From contig NZ_QPJL01000006.1 of assembly GCF_003337565.1 (NCBI RefSeq), forward strand, positions 121,565 to 185,564: 64,000 bases of DNA. The letters are read 5' to 3'. Made by a program: the position numbers and the translations under genes. A model generated the notes under the pieces. The model made no database searches. It was given only the letters and a program-made list of their open reading frames with translations, and had not been told where the DNA came from. This document shows, in pieces, positions 55,137 to 63,989 of this stretch (position 1 is its first letter; each line of letters begins with the position of its first letter). This DNA comes from Paracoccus lutimaris. GTDB taxonomy: Bacteria; Pseudomonadota; Alphaproteobacteria; Rhodobacterales; Rhodobacteraceae.

Positions 55137-56036
55137 ATGGATCCTGTTTCGCTTGTTGTGGGCGGCATGCTCGCAGTGGTCTTTGGCGTCGCGATTTTCA
55201 ACAGCGACGACGACGATTCCGGTTCCGATGACTCGACGCCGGAAAACTCGGAAGGCCTGACGCTCGACCCGGAAACCGGCACGGTGACGGGGACCGACGG
55301 GGATGACATGATCACGACAGAAGCTCTGGCGTCCCCCGAGGACGCCTATGGAAATGTCAACGCCGGCGCGGGGAACGATACCGTCGTCGCGGATTTCGGC
55401 GGCGAAATCCTCGGCGGTGCGGGCGATGACATCCTGACCGTCGAGACCATCTATAGCGGCTTGGTTGATGGCGGCGAAGGCGATGACATCATCAATGTCG
55501 AACCGATCACCGGGGATATCTTTGGCGGCGAAGGCAATGACACCGTCAATTACGATGGCGTCAGGACCGCTCGCGACGAGCTGGTCGTGATCGATACGGG
55601 TGCCGGCGACGATGTCATCAATGCCGAACGCTATCTGGACATCCTGACTTCGGCCCCTGAATTCGTGACCGGCGACGGCAGCGATCAGATCAATATCGAG
55701 TTCGATCTCAGCAATGGCGCCCTCAGCACCGACCTCACCTCCGGCGTGTTGGTCGGCGGCACCCGGCTGATGGCCACGGTGACGGATTTCGACGCGGCAA
55801 ACGACATCCTGACCATCGACCCGACCGCGCATCTGGATGACGACGCCACGCTGGACGGCGCGCCGGCCACGATCACCTATAACGACTACGAGCTCGTCGA
55901 GGACGAGGACGGCACCACCATCATCCTGAACTACACGGTCGCCTCGGCCAGCCAGACGCTTCCGATGACGCTGGAAGTTGCGCTGACCGGCGCCACCGGC
56001 ATCCCGGCCGATGCGATCCAGATCCCCGCGAGCTGA
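55137..56036 (+). CDS. Membrane-anchored Asp-rich RTX-like protein, copy 1
   Basis: A 299-aa protein. The N-terminal anchor is MDPVSLVVGGMLAVVFGVAIF. A run of acidic residues follows, then TLDPETGTVTGTDGDDMI and RTX-like GGAGDDILTVE, GGEGDDIINVE and GGEGNDTVNY repeats. A beta-rich C-terminal domain (FDAANDILTIDPTAHLDDD) ends the protein. It is very acidic and probably binds Ca2+. It would be tethered to the inner membrane facing the periplasm. It shares its plan with the genes at 56209 and 32353. It lies on the strand opposite to the ribosomal genes between which it sits. GAGG is 7 bases upstream of the ATG. Confidence 0.85.
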   Translation: MDPVSLVVGGMLAVVFGVAIFNSDDDDSGSDDSTPENSEGLTLDPETGTVTGTDGDDMITTEALASPEDAYGNVNAGAGNDTVVADFGGEILGGAGDDILTVETIYSGLVDGGEGDDIINVEPITGDIFGGEGNDTVNYDGVRTARDELVVIDTGAGDDVINAERYLDILTSAPEFVTGDGSDQINIEFDLSNGALSTDLTSGVLVGGTRLMATVTDFDAANDILTIDPTAHLDDDATLDGAPATITYNDYELVEDEDGTTIILNYTVASASQTLPMTLEVALTGATGIPADAIQIPAS

Positions 56037-56208
56037 TCGCTGAAACCAGAGCAGACTGGTCCCGGGAGCCCCCGGCGTCCGGGATTCCCCAACCCGCAGA
56101 CATCCGACAGGACCGATAGCGGCATTTATTTCGCGCCATCCCCGGACAGCCCGCGCCCGCTGACGGCAACGTTGCCGCAAAGACGTCAATCCTGAACGAG
56201 GTCATGGT

Positions 56209-57270
56209 ATGGATCCAACTGCGCTTGTTGCCGGCGGCCTGATGGCGCTGCTTTTCAGTGTCGCGATTTTCAATGGCGATGACGACAGCCCCGCCACCGA
56301 TCGGGATGCGGATGAGCTGACGCTTGACCCCGAGACCGGCACGGTCACGGGCACCGGGGGCGACGACGTCATCGATCTGGACGAGCCGGGCAGCAGCACC
56401 GACGGCTACATGAATGTCTCGGCAGGCGGCGGCAATGACACGGTGACCTCGGAGCACGGCGGCATGATCTTTGGCGAGGCCGGCGACGATTTGCTGACCG
56501 TGCTGAATGACAATGGCGGCGTGACCGATGGCGGCGCTGGCAATGACGTGCTGAACGTCACCCCCATCGCCGGACAGGTCCTTGGCGGCGAGGGCAACGA
56601 CACCATCAATTATGACGGCAACGAAAGCCTGCCCGAGACTGGCATCACGGTCGATGCCGGTGCGGGCGATGACGTCGTGAATGTCGAATCGGGCTTTGCC
56701 ACGCTTTTCGGTGGCACCGGAAATGACACGCTTTCAGTGACCGGCGAGGCCGGGGAGCAGTCGTCCGATGGATATATCGATCTGGGCGATGGCCACGACC
56801 TGCTCATCCTCGACGGCGAGGTCAGCCATGATTTCCGCCTGCATGACGGCGAAGGCGACGACACCATTCGCGTTCTGCAGGCAACCGCCAGCCCGGACGA
56901 AAGCGGTGTCAATGTCAGGTGGATCAATAGCGGCGCCGGCAATGACGTTTACGAGTTCACGCTGAGCCCCGATGAAAATGCGCAGCATTTCGATGACCCC
57001 GACGCGATGGGCTATGCGCATGCAGCGATCATCCTTGATTTTGAGGCGGGGGAGGACCGTCTGGTGGTCGATCCCTATTCGCTGGCGGGCGATGCGACCT
57101 ATACCGGGCATGAGCTGACGCTGGCAAACAGCACCGGATATCAGGAGGTCGTGTTCCATTACACGCATCCCGACTATCCCGAAGGGCTGGCGGTGTCGGT
57201 TGCCGTGACCTCAGGCAGGATCACGGCCGAGGATATCGAAATCACCGGCGCGCCCACACCGGCCGCATGA
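56209..57270 (+). CDS. Membrane-anchored Asp-rich RTX-like protein, copy 2
   Basis: A 353-aa paralogue of the preceding gene. The anchor MDPTALVAGGLMALLFSVAI, the acidic linker and TLDPETGTVTGTGGDDVI are nearly the same. It has more RTX-like repeats (GGAGNDVLNV, GGEGNDTINY, GAGDDVVNVES) and a C-terminal domain DFEAGEDRLVVDPYSLAGDA. It is acidic, probably Ca2+-binding and membrane-tethered; its function is unknown. GAGG stands 8 bases before the ATG. A bidirectional terminator follows, shared with rplP, which ends convergently 114 bp away. Confidence 0.85.
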   Translation: MDPTALVAGGLMALLFSVAIFNGDDDSPATDRDADELTLDPETGTVTGTGGDDVIDLDEPGSSTDGYMNVSAGGGNDTVTSEHGGMIFGEAGDDLLTVLNDNGGVTDGGAGNDVLNVTPIAGQVLGGEGNDTINYDGNESLPETGITVDAGAGDDVVNVESGFATLFGGTGNDTLSVTGEAGEQSSDGYIDLGDGHDLLILDGEVSHDFRLHDGEGDDTIRVLQATASPDESGVNVRWINSGAGNDVYEFTLSPDENAQHFDDPDAMGYAHAAIILDFEAGEDRLVVDPYSLAGDATYTGHELTLANSTGYQEVVFHYTHPDYPEGLAVSVAVTSGRITAEDIEITGAPTPAA

Positions 57271-57331
57271 CCCGGCGCACTGCCCGCGCCCGCAACCGGC
57301 CGGCGGGGCGCAAAGCGGCCCCAGAGATGAA

Positions 57332-57363
57332 AACACCCCCCGACCGCAAGGCCGGGGGGTGTT
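57332..57363. terminator. Bidirectional terminator between copy 2 and rplP
   Basis: An 11-bp stem (57332-57342 with 57353-57363) with a 10-base loop. On the minus strand it is followed by TTTTC and on the plus strand by CTTTT. It ends the first ribosomal block after rplP. Confidence 0.8.
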
Positions 57364-57384
57364 CTTTTGCCAATCTGGCAGATC

Positions 57385-57798
57385 TTACCAGTCTTCGCGC
57401 GCGACGATGCGGGTCAGGACCGGCAGTTTCTGCGCGCCAAGGCGCAGGGCCTCACGCGCGATGGTGTCGTTCACGCCGTCGATCTCGAACATGATCCGGC
57501 CGGGATGGACCCGGGCCGCCCAGTAATCGACGGAGCCCTTGCCTTTACCCATCCGCACTTCGGTCGGCTTCGAGGAAACCGGCACGTCCGGGAAAATCCG
57601 GATCCAGACCCGGCCCTGACGCTTCATGTGGCGGGTGATCGCGCGGCGGGCCGCTTCGATCTGACGGGCAGTGACGCGCTCGGGCTCGGTGGCTTTCAGG
57701 GCGTAGGAGCCGAAGTTCAGGTTGAACCCGCCCTTGGCTTCGCCGTGGATGCGGCCCTTGAACTGTTTGCGGAACTTGGTCCGTTTCGGTTGCAGCAT
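57385..57798 (-). CDS. rplP: 50S ribosomal protein L16
   Basis: A 137-aa L16 near the peptidyl-transferase centre. [19 protein letters not shown] and [19 protein letters not shown] are standard. It normally precedes rpmC directly; here a terminator and two plus-strand genes intervene. It follows rpsC by 12 bp. Confidence 0.98.
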   Translation of the reverse strand: MLQPKRTKFRKQFKGRIHGEAKGGFNLNFGSYALKATEPERVTARQIEAARRAITRHMKRQGRVWIRIFPDVPVSSKPTEVRMGKGKGSVDYWAARVHPGRIMFEIDGVNDTIAREALRLGAQKLPVLTRIVAREDW

Positions 57799-57810
57799 CT
57801 CAACTTCTCC

Positions 57811-58527
57811 TTAGCGCGCGTCGCGGTCACGACGCGGACCACGCGGAGCCGGGCCGTCCTGCGCCTCGGTGGCGCGGCGGTCGCGGGCCTGCGGGTCATG
57901 CTCCATGATCTCGCCTTTGAAGATCCAGACCTTCACACCGATGATCCCGTAAGGGGTCGTGGCTTCCGACAGCGCATAGTCGATGTCGGCGCGCAGGGTG
58001 TGCAGCGGCACGCGGCCTTCGCGATACCATTCGGTGCGGGCGATCTCGGCGCCGCCCAGGCGGCCGGCGACGTTCACGCGGATGCCCAGGGCACCCATGC
58101 GCATGGCGTTCTGCACCGCGCGCTTCATGGCGCGACGGAACGAAACGCGGCGCTCAAGCTGCTGGGCGATCGACTCGGCCACCAGCTGGGCGTCCAGTTC
58201 GGGCTTGCGGACTTCAACGATGTTGAGGTGCAGTTCCGAGTCGGTGAAGTTTGCCAGCTTCTTGCGCAGGGTTTCGATATCGGCGCCTTTTTTGCCGATG
58301 ATGACACCCGGACGCGCGGCATAGATCGTGACGCGGCACTTCTTGTGCGGACGCTCGATGATGACGCGGCTGACGCCGGCCTGCTTGGCTTCCTTGTGGA
58401 TGAAGTCGCGGATCTTCAGGTCTTCCAGCAGCAGATTGCCGTAGTCCTTGTCATCCGCATACCAGCGGCTGTCCCAGGTGCGGTTGACCTGAAGACGCAT
58501 CCCGATGGGGTTTACTTTCTGACCCAT
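57811..58527 (-). CDS. rpsC: 30S ribosomal protein S3
   Basis: A 238-aa S3 of the mRNA entry site. [19 protein letters not shown], the KH motif region [18 protein letters not shown] and [15 protein letters not shown] are standard. The C-terminal tail is short and Arg/Asp-rich (RRDRDAR). Its start overlaps the rplV stop by one base. Confidence 0.98.
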   Translation of the reverse strand: MGQKVNPIGMRLQVNRTWDSRWYADDKDYGNLLLEDLKIRDFIHKEAKQAGVSRVIIERPHKKCRVTIYAARPGVIIGKKGADIETLRKKLANFTDSELHLNIVEVRKPELDAQLVAESIAQQLERRVSFRRAMKRAVQNAMRMGALGIRVNVAGRLGGAEIARTEWYREGRVPLHTLRADIDYALSEATTPYGIIGVKVWIFKGEIMEHDPQARDRRATEAQDGPAPRGPRRDRDAR

Positions 58528-58907
58528 TACGCGTGCTCCTCGACCTGACGCACCTTGATGGTGATTTCCGAAAACGGCTTCATGATCTTGCCGTAACGAC
58601 CACGGGCGCGCGGGCGACCCCGCTTCATGACCAGATTCTTGCCGACCCAGGCCTCGGCGACGATCAGATTGTCGACGTCGAGGTTATGGTTGTTCTCGGC
58701 ATTGGCGATGGCCGACTGAAGGCATTTCTTCACGTCGACGGCGATGCGCTTGTGCGAGAAGGTCAGGTCGGCCAGAGCCTTGTCGACTTTCTTGCCGCGG
58801 ATCAGCGCCGCAACCAGGTTCAGCTTCTGCGGCGAGGTGCGAAGCATCTTGGTTTTCGCAAACGCCTCGTTCTCCGCCACGCGGCGCGGATTGTTTTCCT
58901 TACCCAT
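58527..58907 (-). CDS. rplV: 50S ribosomal protein L22
   Basis: A 126-aa L22 lining the exit tunnel. [20 protein letters not shown] and the C-terminal hairpin [20 protein letters not shown] are standard. It follows rpsS by 3 bp. Confidence 0.98.
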   Translation of the reverse strand: MGKENNPRRVAENEAFAKTKMLRTSPQKLNLVAALIRGKKVDKALADLTFSHKRIAVDVKKCLQSAIANAENNHNLDVDNLIVAEAWVGKNLVMKRGRPRARGRYGKIMKPFSEITIKVRQVEEHA

Positions 58908-58910
58908 GGC

Positions 58911-59189
58911 TTACTTCCTCTTCGCTTTCTTGTCGGCGGCGTGACCGTAATAGGTCCGCGTCGGCGAATATTCACCGAACTTCTGGCCGATCATCTCTTC
59001 GGTCACGTTGACCGGGATGTGCTTGTGACCATTGTAGACGCCGAAAGTCAGGCCGACGAATTGCGGCAGAATGGTCGAACGACGCGACCAGATCTTGATG
59101 ACATCCGACTTGCCGGCCTCACGGGCCTTTTCCGCCTTGCGAAGCACGTATGCGTCGACAAAGGGGCCCTTCCAGATAGAACGTGCCAT
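58911..59189 (-). CDS. rpsS: 30S ribosomal protein S19
   Basis: A 92-aa S19 of the small-subunit head. [20 protein letters not shown] and [19 protein letters not shown] are standard. It follows rplB by 3 bp. Confidence 0.98.
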   Translation of the reverse strand: MARSIWKGPFVDAYVLRKAEKAREAGKSDVIKIWSRRSTILPQFVGLTFGVYNGHKHIPVNVTEEMIGQKFGEYSPTRTYYGHAADKKAKRK

Positions 59190-59192
59190 GGA

Positions 59193-60029
59193 TTAGCGCC
59201 CCTTCTTCGCGTTACGCGACCGCAGGATATATTTGTCGGTCGCTTTATTCGTGCGGGTCTTGTTCCCCTTGGTGCCTTTGCCCCACGGGGTAACCGGGTG
59301 ACGACCGCCCGAGGTCCGGCCTTCACCACCACCATGCGGGTGGTCGATCGGGTTCATCGCAACACCGCGCACGCTCGGGCGGATGCCCTTGTGACGGTTG
59401 CGGCCCGCTTTGCCGAGATTCTGGTTCGAATGGTCCGAGTTCGACACGGCGCCGATGGTCGCCATGCATTCCTGACGCACCAGACGCAGTTCGCCCGAGG
59501 ACAGGCGGATCTGCGCATAGCCACCGTCACGGCCGACGAACTGGGCATAGGTGCCAGCCGAACGGGCGATCTGGCCGCCTTTGCCGGGCTTCAGCTCGAC
59601 GTTGTGGACGATGGTCCCGATCGGCATGCCGCTGAAGGGCATGGCGTTGCCGGGCTTCACGTCGACCTTGGCGCCGGCGATCACCTTATCGCCAACGGCC
59701 AGACGCTGCGGCGCGAGGATATAGGCCTGCTCGCCGTCTTCGTATTTGATCAGCGCGATGAAGGCGGTCCGGTTCGGATCGTATTCGATCCGCTCGACGG
59801 TGGCCACGATATCGAACTTGGTGCGCTTGAAGTCCACGATGCGGTAGAGACGCTTCGCCCCGCCGCCCTTGCGGCGCATCGTGATCCGTCCGGTGTTGTT
59901 CCGGCCGCCGTTCTTGGTCAGACCCTCAGTGAGAGTCTTGACCGGGCGCCCTTTCCAAAGCTCCGAACGGTCGATCAGAACCAGCCCACGCTGGCCAGGC
60001 GTCGTCGGTTTATACGACTTGAGTGCCAT
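59193..60029 (-). CDS. rplB: 50S ribosomal protein L2
   Basis: A 278-aa L2 near the peptidyl-transferase centre. [20 protein letters not shown] and the C-terminal [20 protein letters not shown], with its conserved His, are standard. It lies 92 bp after rplW, and that gap contains a strong terminator-like hairpin. Confidence 0.98.
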   Translation of the reverse strand: MALKSYKPTTPGQRGLVLIDRSELWKGRPVKTLTEGLTKNGGRNNTGRITMRRKGGGAKRLYRIVDFKRTKFDIVATVERIEYDPNRTAFIALIKYEDGEQAYILAPQRLAVGDKVIAGAKVDVKPGNAMPFSGMPIGTIVHNVELKPGKGGQIARSAGTYAQFVGRDGGYAQIRLSSGELRLVRQECMATIGAVSNSDHSNQNLGKAGRNRHKGIRPSVRGVAMNPIDHPHGGGEGRTSGGRHPVTPWGKGTKGNKTRTNKATDKYILRSRNAKKGR

Positions 60030-60073
60030 GCTTTCTGTCTTCCGTTGCTTTGGACCTAGTGGTCCGTTTCGTC

Positions 60074-60107
60074 AAAAAACGCGACGGCCCCGCTGCCGGG
60101 GCCGTCG
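60074..60107 (-). terminator. Terminator-like hairpin between rplW and rplB
   Basis: A perfect 11-bp stem (60082-60092 with 60097-60107), 4-base loop, followed on the minus strand by CGTTTTTTG. It sits inside the S10 operon, so read-through or antitermination must occur, or rplB has its own promoter. Confidence 0.75.
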
Positions 60108-60121
60108 ATTCGGTGGCTATA

Positions 60122-60418
60122 TCAGAGGCCGGTCGACACGTCGATGGTGTTGCCGGCTTCCAGCGTGACATAGGCCTTTTTCACGTCCGAACGGACGCCG
60201 GGACGGCCTTTGAAACGCTTGGTCTTGCCTTTGGTGATCGTGGTGTTGACCGCTTTCACCTTGACGTTGAACAGCGCCTCGACCGCCTGCTTGATGGCGG
60301 GTTTGTTCGCGTCCTTCGCCACCTGGAAAACGAAGGCGTTGGCGTCAGACACCAGCGTCGCTTTCTCGGTGATCAGCGGCTTGACGATCACGTCGTAATG
60401 TTCGGGCTTCACGGTCAT
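60122..60418 (-). CDS. rplW: 50S ribosomal protein L23
   Basis: A 98-aa L23 at the exit tunnel. [20 protein letters not shown] and [18 protein letters not shown] are standard. It overlaps rplD by 4 bases. A hairpin and T run follow its stop by 14 bases. Confidence 0.98.
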   Translation of the reverse strand: MTVKPEHYDVIVKPLITEKATLVSDANAFVFQVAKDANKPAIKQAVEALFNVKVKAVNTTITKGKTKRFKGRPGVRSDVKKAYVTLEAGNTIDVSTGL

Positions 60419-61035
60419 TTCAGACGAGCCTCCAGAGCTTCGACACCGGCGCGGGTCAGCACCAGCGTGTCGCGGCGCAGGATGTCATAGACGTTGGCAC
60501 CCATCGAGGGCAGCACGTCCACCCCTTCCAGGTTGCGGGCGGCACGGGCGAAGTTTTCGTTCACTTCGGCACCGTCGATCACCAGAACGCGCTTCCAGCC
60601 GTTTTCCTTGACCGCTTTGGCAACGGCCGAGGTCTTGGCTTCGGCGATGTTCAGATTGTCCACGATAACCAGCTCACCCGCGGCGACTTTCGCCGACAGG
60701 GCGTGCTTGAGGCCAAGCGCGCGGACTTTCTTGGGCAGATCGAAGGCGTGGCTGCGCGGGGTCGGACCCTTGTAGACACCACCGTGACGGAAGATCGGGG
60801 CCTTGCGGGAACCGTGGCGGGCGCCGCCGGTGCCTTTCTGGCGATAGATCTTCTTGGTCGAGTAGCTGACATCCGACTTGCCCAGCACCGAGTGGGTGCC
60901 CTGCTGCGCCTTCGCACGCTGCCAGCGCACGACACGATGCAGAAGGTCGGCACGCGGCTCGAGCCCGAAGATGTCATCGCTCAGGTCGATATCACCGGCC
61001 TTGCCGGCTTCGAGCGTGATCACGTCGAGTTTCAT
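60415..61035 (-). CDS. rplD: 50S ribosomal protein L4
   Basis: A 206-aa L4. [40 protein letters not shown] and [17 protein letters not shown] are standard. In E. coli it also represses the S10 operon at an upstream leader; a leader hairpin exists here too (62292-62324). It overlaps rplC by 4 bases. Confidence 0.98.
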   Translation of the reverse strand: MKLDVITLEAGKAGDIDLSDDIFGLEPRADLLHRVVRWQRAKAQQGTHSVLGKSDVSYSTKKIYRQKGTGGARHGSRKAPIFRHGGVYKGPTPRSHAFDLPKKVRALGLKHALSAKVAAGELVIVDNLNIAEAKTSAVAKAVKENGWKRVLVIDGAEVNENFARAARNLEGVDVLPSMGANVYDILRRDTLVLTRAGVEALEARLK

Positions 61036-61898
61036 TTGCTTTCTCCTTCGGGCGCGGCATCGCCTTCGGCGGCACTGTCAGCAGCGATCGAAGCTTCGGC
61101 CTCGGCCAGAGCGGCGGCCTGCGCGGCGGCTTCAGCTTCAGCAGCGGACTTGCGGGCGGCTTCTTCGGCGGCGGCGGCAGCGGCAGCGGCTTCTTCGGCC
61201 AGACGCGCGGCTTCCTTGGCTTTGGTGCGGGTCGCGGCGGGGAAGATCGTGGTTTCAGCCAGCGGCTTCTTCACGGCATCCTTGATGGTGACCCAGCCAC
61301 CTTTCGAGCCCGGAACCGAACCCTTGACCATGATCAGGCCACGGTCGGCATCGGTGCGAACGACCTGCAGGTTCTGCGTGGTGACGCGAACCGAACCCAG
61401 GTGACCCGCCATCTTCTTGCCTTTGAACACCTTGCCGGGGTCCTGGCACTGGCCGGTCGAACCATGCGAGCGGTGCGAGATCGACACGCCGTGCGAGGCG
61501 CGCAGACCACCGAAGTTGTGACGCTTCATCGCACCGGCAAAGCCTTTACCGATCGAGGTGCCGGCGATGTCGACATACTGGCCGGCGAAGTAGTGGTCGG
61601 CGATGATTTCCTCGCCCACTTCGACCAGGTTTTCAGCCGCAACGCGGAATTCCGCGATCTTGCGCTTGGGGGCGACATTCGCTTTGGCGAAATGGCCGCG
61701 CATGGCGCCGGTTACGCGCTTGGCTTTCGCCTCGCCCGCACCCAGCTGCAGCGCGACATAGCCGTCGGTCTCGACGGTCCGCTGAGCGATGACCTGCACG
61801 TTATCGACGTGCAGAACGGTAACGGGCACTTGACGCCCGTCTTCCAGGAACAGCCGGGTCATGCCCAGCTTCTTGGCGATAACACCAGTCCGCAGCAT
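61032..61898 (-). CDS. rplC: 50S ribosomal protein L3 with long Ala/Glu-rich C-terminal tail
   Basis: 288 aa, about 80 residues longer than E. coli L3 (about 209). The L3 core ([30 protein letters not shown]) is followed by a tail of about 75 residues rich in Ala and Glu ([18 protein letters not shown]) that is probably a long helix. Extended L3 tails occur in this bacterial family. Its function is unknown. It follows rpsJ by 11 bp and overlaps rplD by 4 bases. Confidence 0.98.
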   Translation of the reverse strand: MLRTGVIAKKLGMTRLFLEDGRQVPVTVLHVDNVQVIAQRTVETDGYVALQLGAGEAKAKRVTGAMRGHFAKANVAPKRKIAEFRVAAENLVEVGEEIIADHYFAGQYVDIAGTSIGKGFAGAMKRHNFGGLRASHGVSISHRSHGSTGQCQDPGKVFKGKKMAGHLGSVRVTTQNLQVVRTDADRGLIMVKGSVPGSKGGWVTIKDAVKKPLAETTIFPAATRTKAKEAARLAEEAAAAAAAAEEAARKSAAEAEAAAQAAALAEAEASIAADSAAEGDAAPEGESK

Positions 61899-61909
61899 AC
61901 CAGCCTCCC

Positions 61910-62218
61910 TTAGACCTTGATCTCGACGTCCACGCCAGCGGCGAGGTCGAGCTTCATCAGGGCGTCAACGGTCTGGGGGGTCGGATCGACGATGTCCAGC
62001 AGACGCTTGTGCGTGCGGATTTCCCACTGGTCGCGGGATTTCTTGTCGATATGCGGGCCGCGCAGAACGGTGAATTTTTCGATTTTGTTCGGCAGCGGGA
62101 TCGGGCCGCGAACTGTGGCACCCGTGCGCTTGGCGGTGTTCACGATTTCCTGGGTGCTGGCGTCCAGCACGCGGTAATCGAACGCCTTCAGCCGAATGCG
62201 GATATTCTGACTTTGCAT
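61910..62218 (-). CDS. rpsJ: 30S ribosomal protein S10
   Basis: A 102-aa S10, also the NusE antitermination factor. [19 protein letters not shown] and [19 protein letters not shown] are standard. The ATG at 62218 follows GAGG at 7 bases. It is the first gene of the S10 cluster, with a strong promoter at 62382-62410 and a hairpin plus T6 in the leader. Confidence 0.98.
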   Translation of the reverse strand: MQSQNIRIRLKAFDYRVLDASTQEIVNTAKRTGATVRGPIPLPNKIEKFTVLRGPHIDKKSRDQWEIRTHKRLLDIVDPTPQTVDALMKLDLAAGVDVEIKV

Positions 62219-62291
62219 CGTCATCCCTCGGATAGGGAGTCTCCGTCGAGAGGCTGACAGCGCACCACGCGGTGCCAGCATCGGACCGTAT

Positions 62292-62324
62292 AAAAAACTG
62301 CGAAGCCGCCCTGTATTGGGCGGC
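62292..62324 (-). terminator. Terminator/attenuator in the S10 leader
   Basis: A perfect 7-bp stem (62305-62311 with 62318-62324), 6-base loop, followed on the minus strand by TTCGCAG and then TTTTTT. It lies between the S10 promoter and rpsJ. It could be an attenuator like the L4-controlled one of E. coli, or the terminator of the upstream YcxB-like gene. Confidence 0.65.
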
Positions 62325-62381
62325 CCCGGCAGAAGCAACCGATTCCGTTCCGGAAGTCGACAATTCGGCAGCGATGGGCGC

Positions 62382-62410
62382 GTATAACGCCAGCCTGCCA
62401 TGGGCGTCAA
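62382..62410 (-). promoter_or_regulatory. Strong sigma70-type promoter of the S10 cluster
   Basis: On the minus strand TTGACG (62405-62410) and TTATAC (62382-62387) are exactly 17 bases apart, about 160 bases before rpsJ. Both are close to consensus, as expected for a ribosomal promoter. Confidence 0.75.
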
Positions 62411-62434
62411 GGCCCTATGGCAGCCCTGCCTGCC

Positions 62435-62950
62435 TCAGGTTTTCCCATTCGCCTCGCGGATGCGCCGGGCGATGGTCTCCCTGACGCTGGCCGGCACCGC
62501 GTCCACCGGCAGGATCTGAAACAGCTGCGGCGAGACATATAACAGCATCACCCGCCGATCTTCGGCAATGGCCAGATAATCCGACCAGCGATGGGTCCAG
62601 TGATCCTCGCCGGATAGGAATTTCAGCCCCGTCTCCTCGACCAGCAGATCTGTCTCGCGGGCCAGCATCGGGTAGCGGTCATATTGCCACCGCGCGGCGA
62701 TCCAGGCGCTGAAGGGCGGAATCAGCAGATATATCAACGCCCAGACGACCGCCGGAATAGCGATGGCGGGCACCAGTTCTGAAGGTCTGGTCAGAAACTT
62801 CATCAGGTCGCTCCCCATCACAAGGCTGACCACGATCACCAGCACGACCCATGACAGCGGTATCCACGGCTTCCGCAGAATGCACCGCCACCGCAGCGCA
62901 TAGGCGGCTGCGAAATCCTGCCGTGCGATCCGTACCCGATAGCTGTCCAT
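62435..62950 (-). CDS. YcxB-like membrane protein
   Basis: A 171-aa protein with two hydrophobic helices (about residues 30-50 and 60-85) and a C-terminal soluble domain. That domain contains ETDLLVEETGLKFLSGEDHW and RVMLLYVSPQLFQILPVDAV, the pattern of the YcxB C-terminal family. The function is unknown. The ATG at 62950 (MDSYRVRIARQD) is preferred; the longer frame runs through a terminator. It lies upstream of the S10 promoter and is probably transcribed alone. Confidence 0.8.
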   Translation of the reverse strand: MDSYRVRIARQDFAAAYALRWRCILRKPWIPLSWVVLVIVVSLVMGSDLMKFLTRPSELVPAIAIPAVVWALIYLLIPPFSAWIAARWQYDRYPMLARETDLLVEETGLKFLSGEDHWTHRWSDYLAIAEDRRVMLLYVSPQLFQILPVDAVPASVRETIARRIREANGKT

Positions 62951-62965
62951 ACGATACCCCGTAAC

Positions 62966-62994
62966 GAAAAAGGCCGCCCCAAGGGGCAGCCTTT
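62966..62994 (-). terminator. Intrinsic terminator after the alpha/beta hydrolase gene
   Basis: AGGC-GCCCC paired with GGGGC-GCCT, followed on the minus strand by TTTTTCG. It is nearly the same sequence as the terminator at 63906-63934. Confidence 0.75.
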
Positions 62995-63043
62995 CCTGTT
63001 TAGGGTCACGTCTGAGGGATCGCAACCTTTCGATGATCCGGGA

Positions 63044-63739
63044 TCAATACCCGGTTTCGCTCGCGGCTTCGTCGATCAGATCGGCGATTTCGCCCGGATG
63101 CGAGGCCAGCGAGGCGTGGCTGGCGGCCAGATGGATGGTCCGCTTCGGGTTCATCCGCGCCGACATCATCTCCTGGTTTTCCGGGTTGATCATGCGGTCA
63201 TGGGTCGAGATCTGGTACCAGACCGGCTTGTTCTTCCACGCGGGCACGGTAACGTTGTCGCCAAAAGTGCTGGCCAGCGGCGCCTTCTGGGTGACGGCCA
63301 TGACAAGCGCGTCGCCCTCGGACAGATCCTGGCAGAAGCTCTCGTGGAACTTGTCCTGCTTGATCCACAGATAGCCGTCACTGTCAGGTGCAATGTTCGG
63401 GAAGGCTTCCGGCGGCTTCGCCTGGCTGATGCCGCCCGGGCTTTCGCCTGCGTCGGGCGCGAAGGCCGCGACATAGACCAGACCCTTGACGTTCGGCAGG
63501 TCGCCCATCTCGGTGATGACGGCGCCACCATAGGAGTGGCCGACCAGAATCACCGGGCCGTGAATCTGCTTGACCATCTTGCGGGTGCGCTCGGCATCAT
63601 CGGCCAGCGAAGTCAGGGGGTTCTCGACCGCGTGCAGGTCGTGATAGCCGCGTTTGTGCAGTTGCTTGATCACATTCGCCCAATGCGCGGCTCCTCCCCA
63701 GAAGCCGTGAACCAGGACTATTGCGGGTCGTTGAGGCAT
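63044..63739 (-). CDS. Alpha/beta hydrolase (esterase-like)
   Basis: A 231-aa alpha/beta-fold hydrolase. The oxyanion stretch is VLVHGFWGGAAHW, the nucleophile elbow ILVGHSYGGAVI and the late acid/His region HDRMINPENQ and ASHASLASHPGEI. It resembles the EstC/hydroxynitrile-lyase-like branch, but the substrate is unknown. The ATG at 63739 follows GGAG at 6 bases. No signal peptide is seen. It sits between two near-identical terminators, suggesting an independent, possibly inserted gene. Confidence 0.88.
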   Translation of the reverse strand: MPQRPAIVLVHGFWGGAAHWANVIKQLHKRGYHDLHAVENPLTSLADDAERTRKMVKQIHGPVILVGHSYGGAVITEMGDLPNVKGLVYVAAFAPDAGESPGGISQAKPPEAFPNIAPDSDGYLWIKQDKFHESFCQDLSEGDALVMAVTQKAPLASTFGDNVTVPAWKNKPVWYQISTHDRMINPENQEMMSARMNPKRTIHLAASHASLASHPGEIADLIDEAASETGY

Positions 63740-63905
63740 GCGCGTCTCCATGAAACATGTCACTTCGTGTGCCGGCTGTTCGCGCCGGATAGACACGATG
63801 GCCATAGCCAGATGCCTTTGTCCATGAGGAAGAAACGCCGCATCGCAGCAACGCCAATCCCTGCCATCACCCCGCAATAAAACAGAATTTTCTGCTTAAA
63901 ATACG

Positions 63906-63934
63906 AAAAAGGCCGCCCCTTGGGGCGGCCCTTT
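63906..63934 (-). terminator. Intrinsic terminator near the window end
   Basis: A perfect 9-bp stem (63911-63919 with 63922-63930) with a 2-base centre, followed on the minus strand by TTTTTCG. It would end the gene lying to the right, beyond the window. Confidence 0.8.
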
Positions 63935-63989
63935 CCATCGTGATATCCGTTGCCGGATCATCCGATGTGATCGCTTCGCAAGCCTTGGC

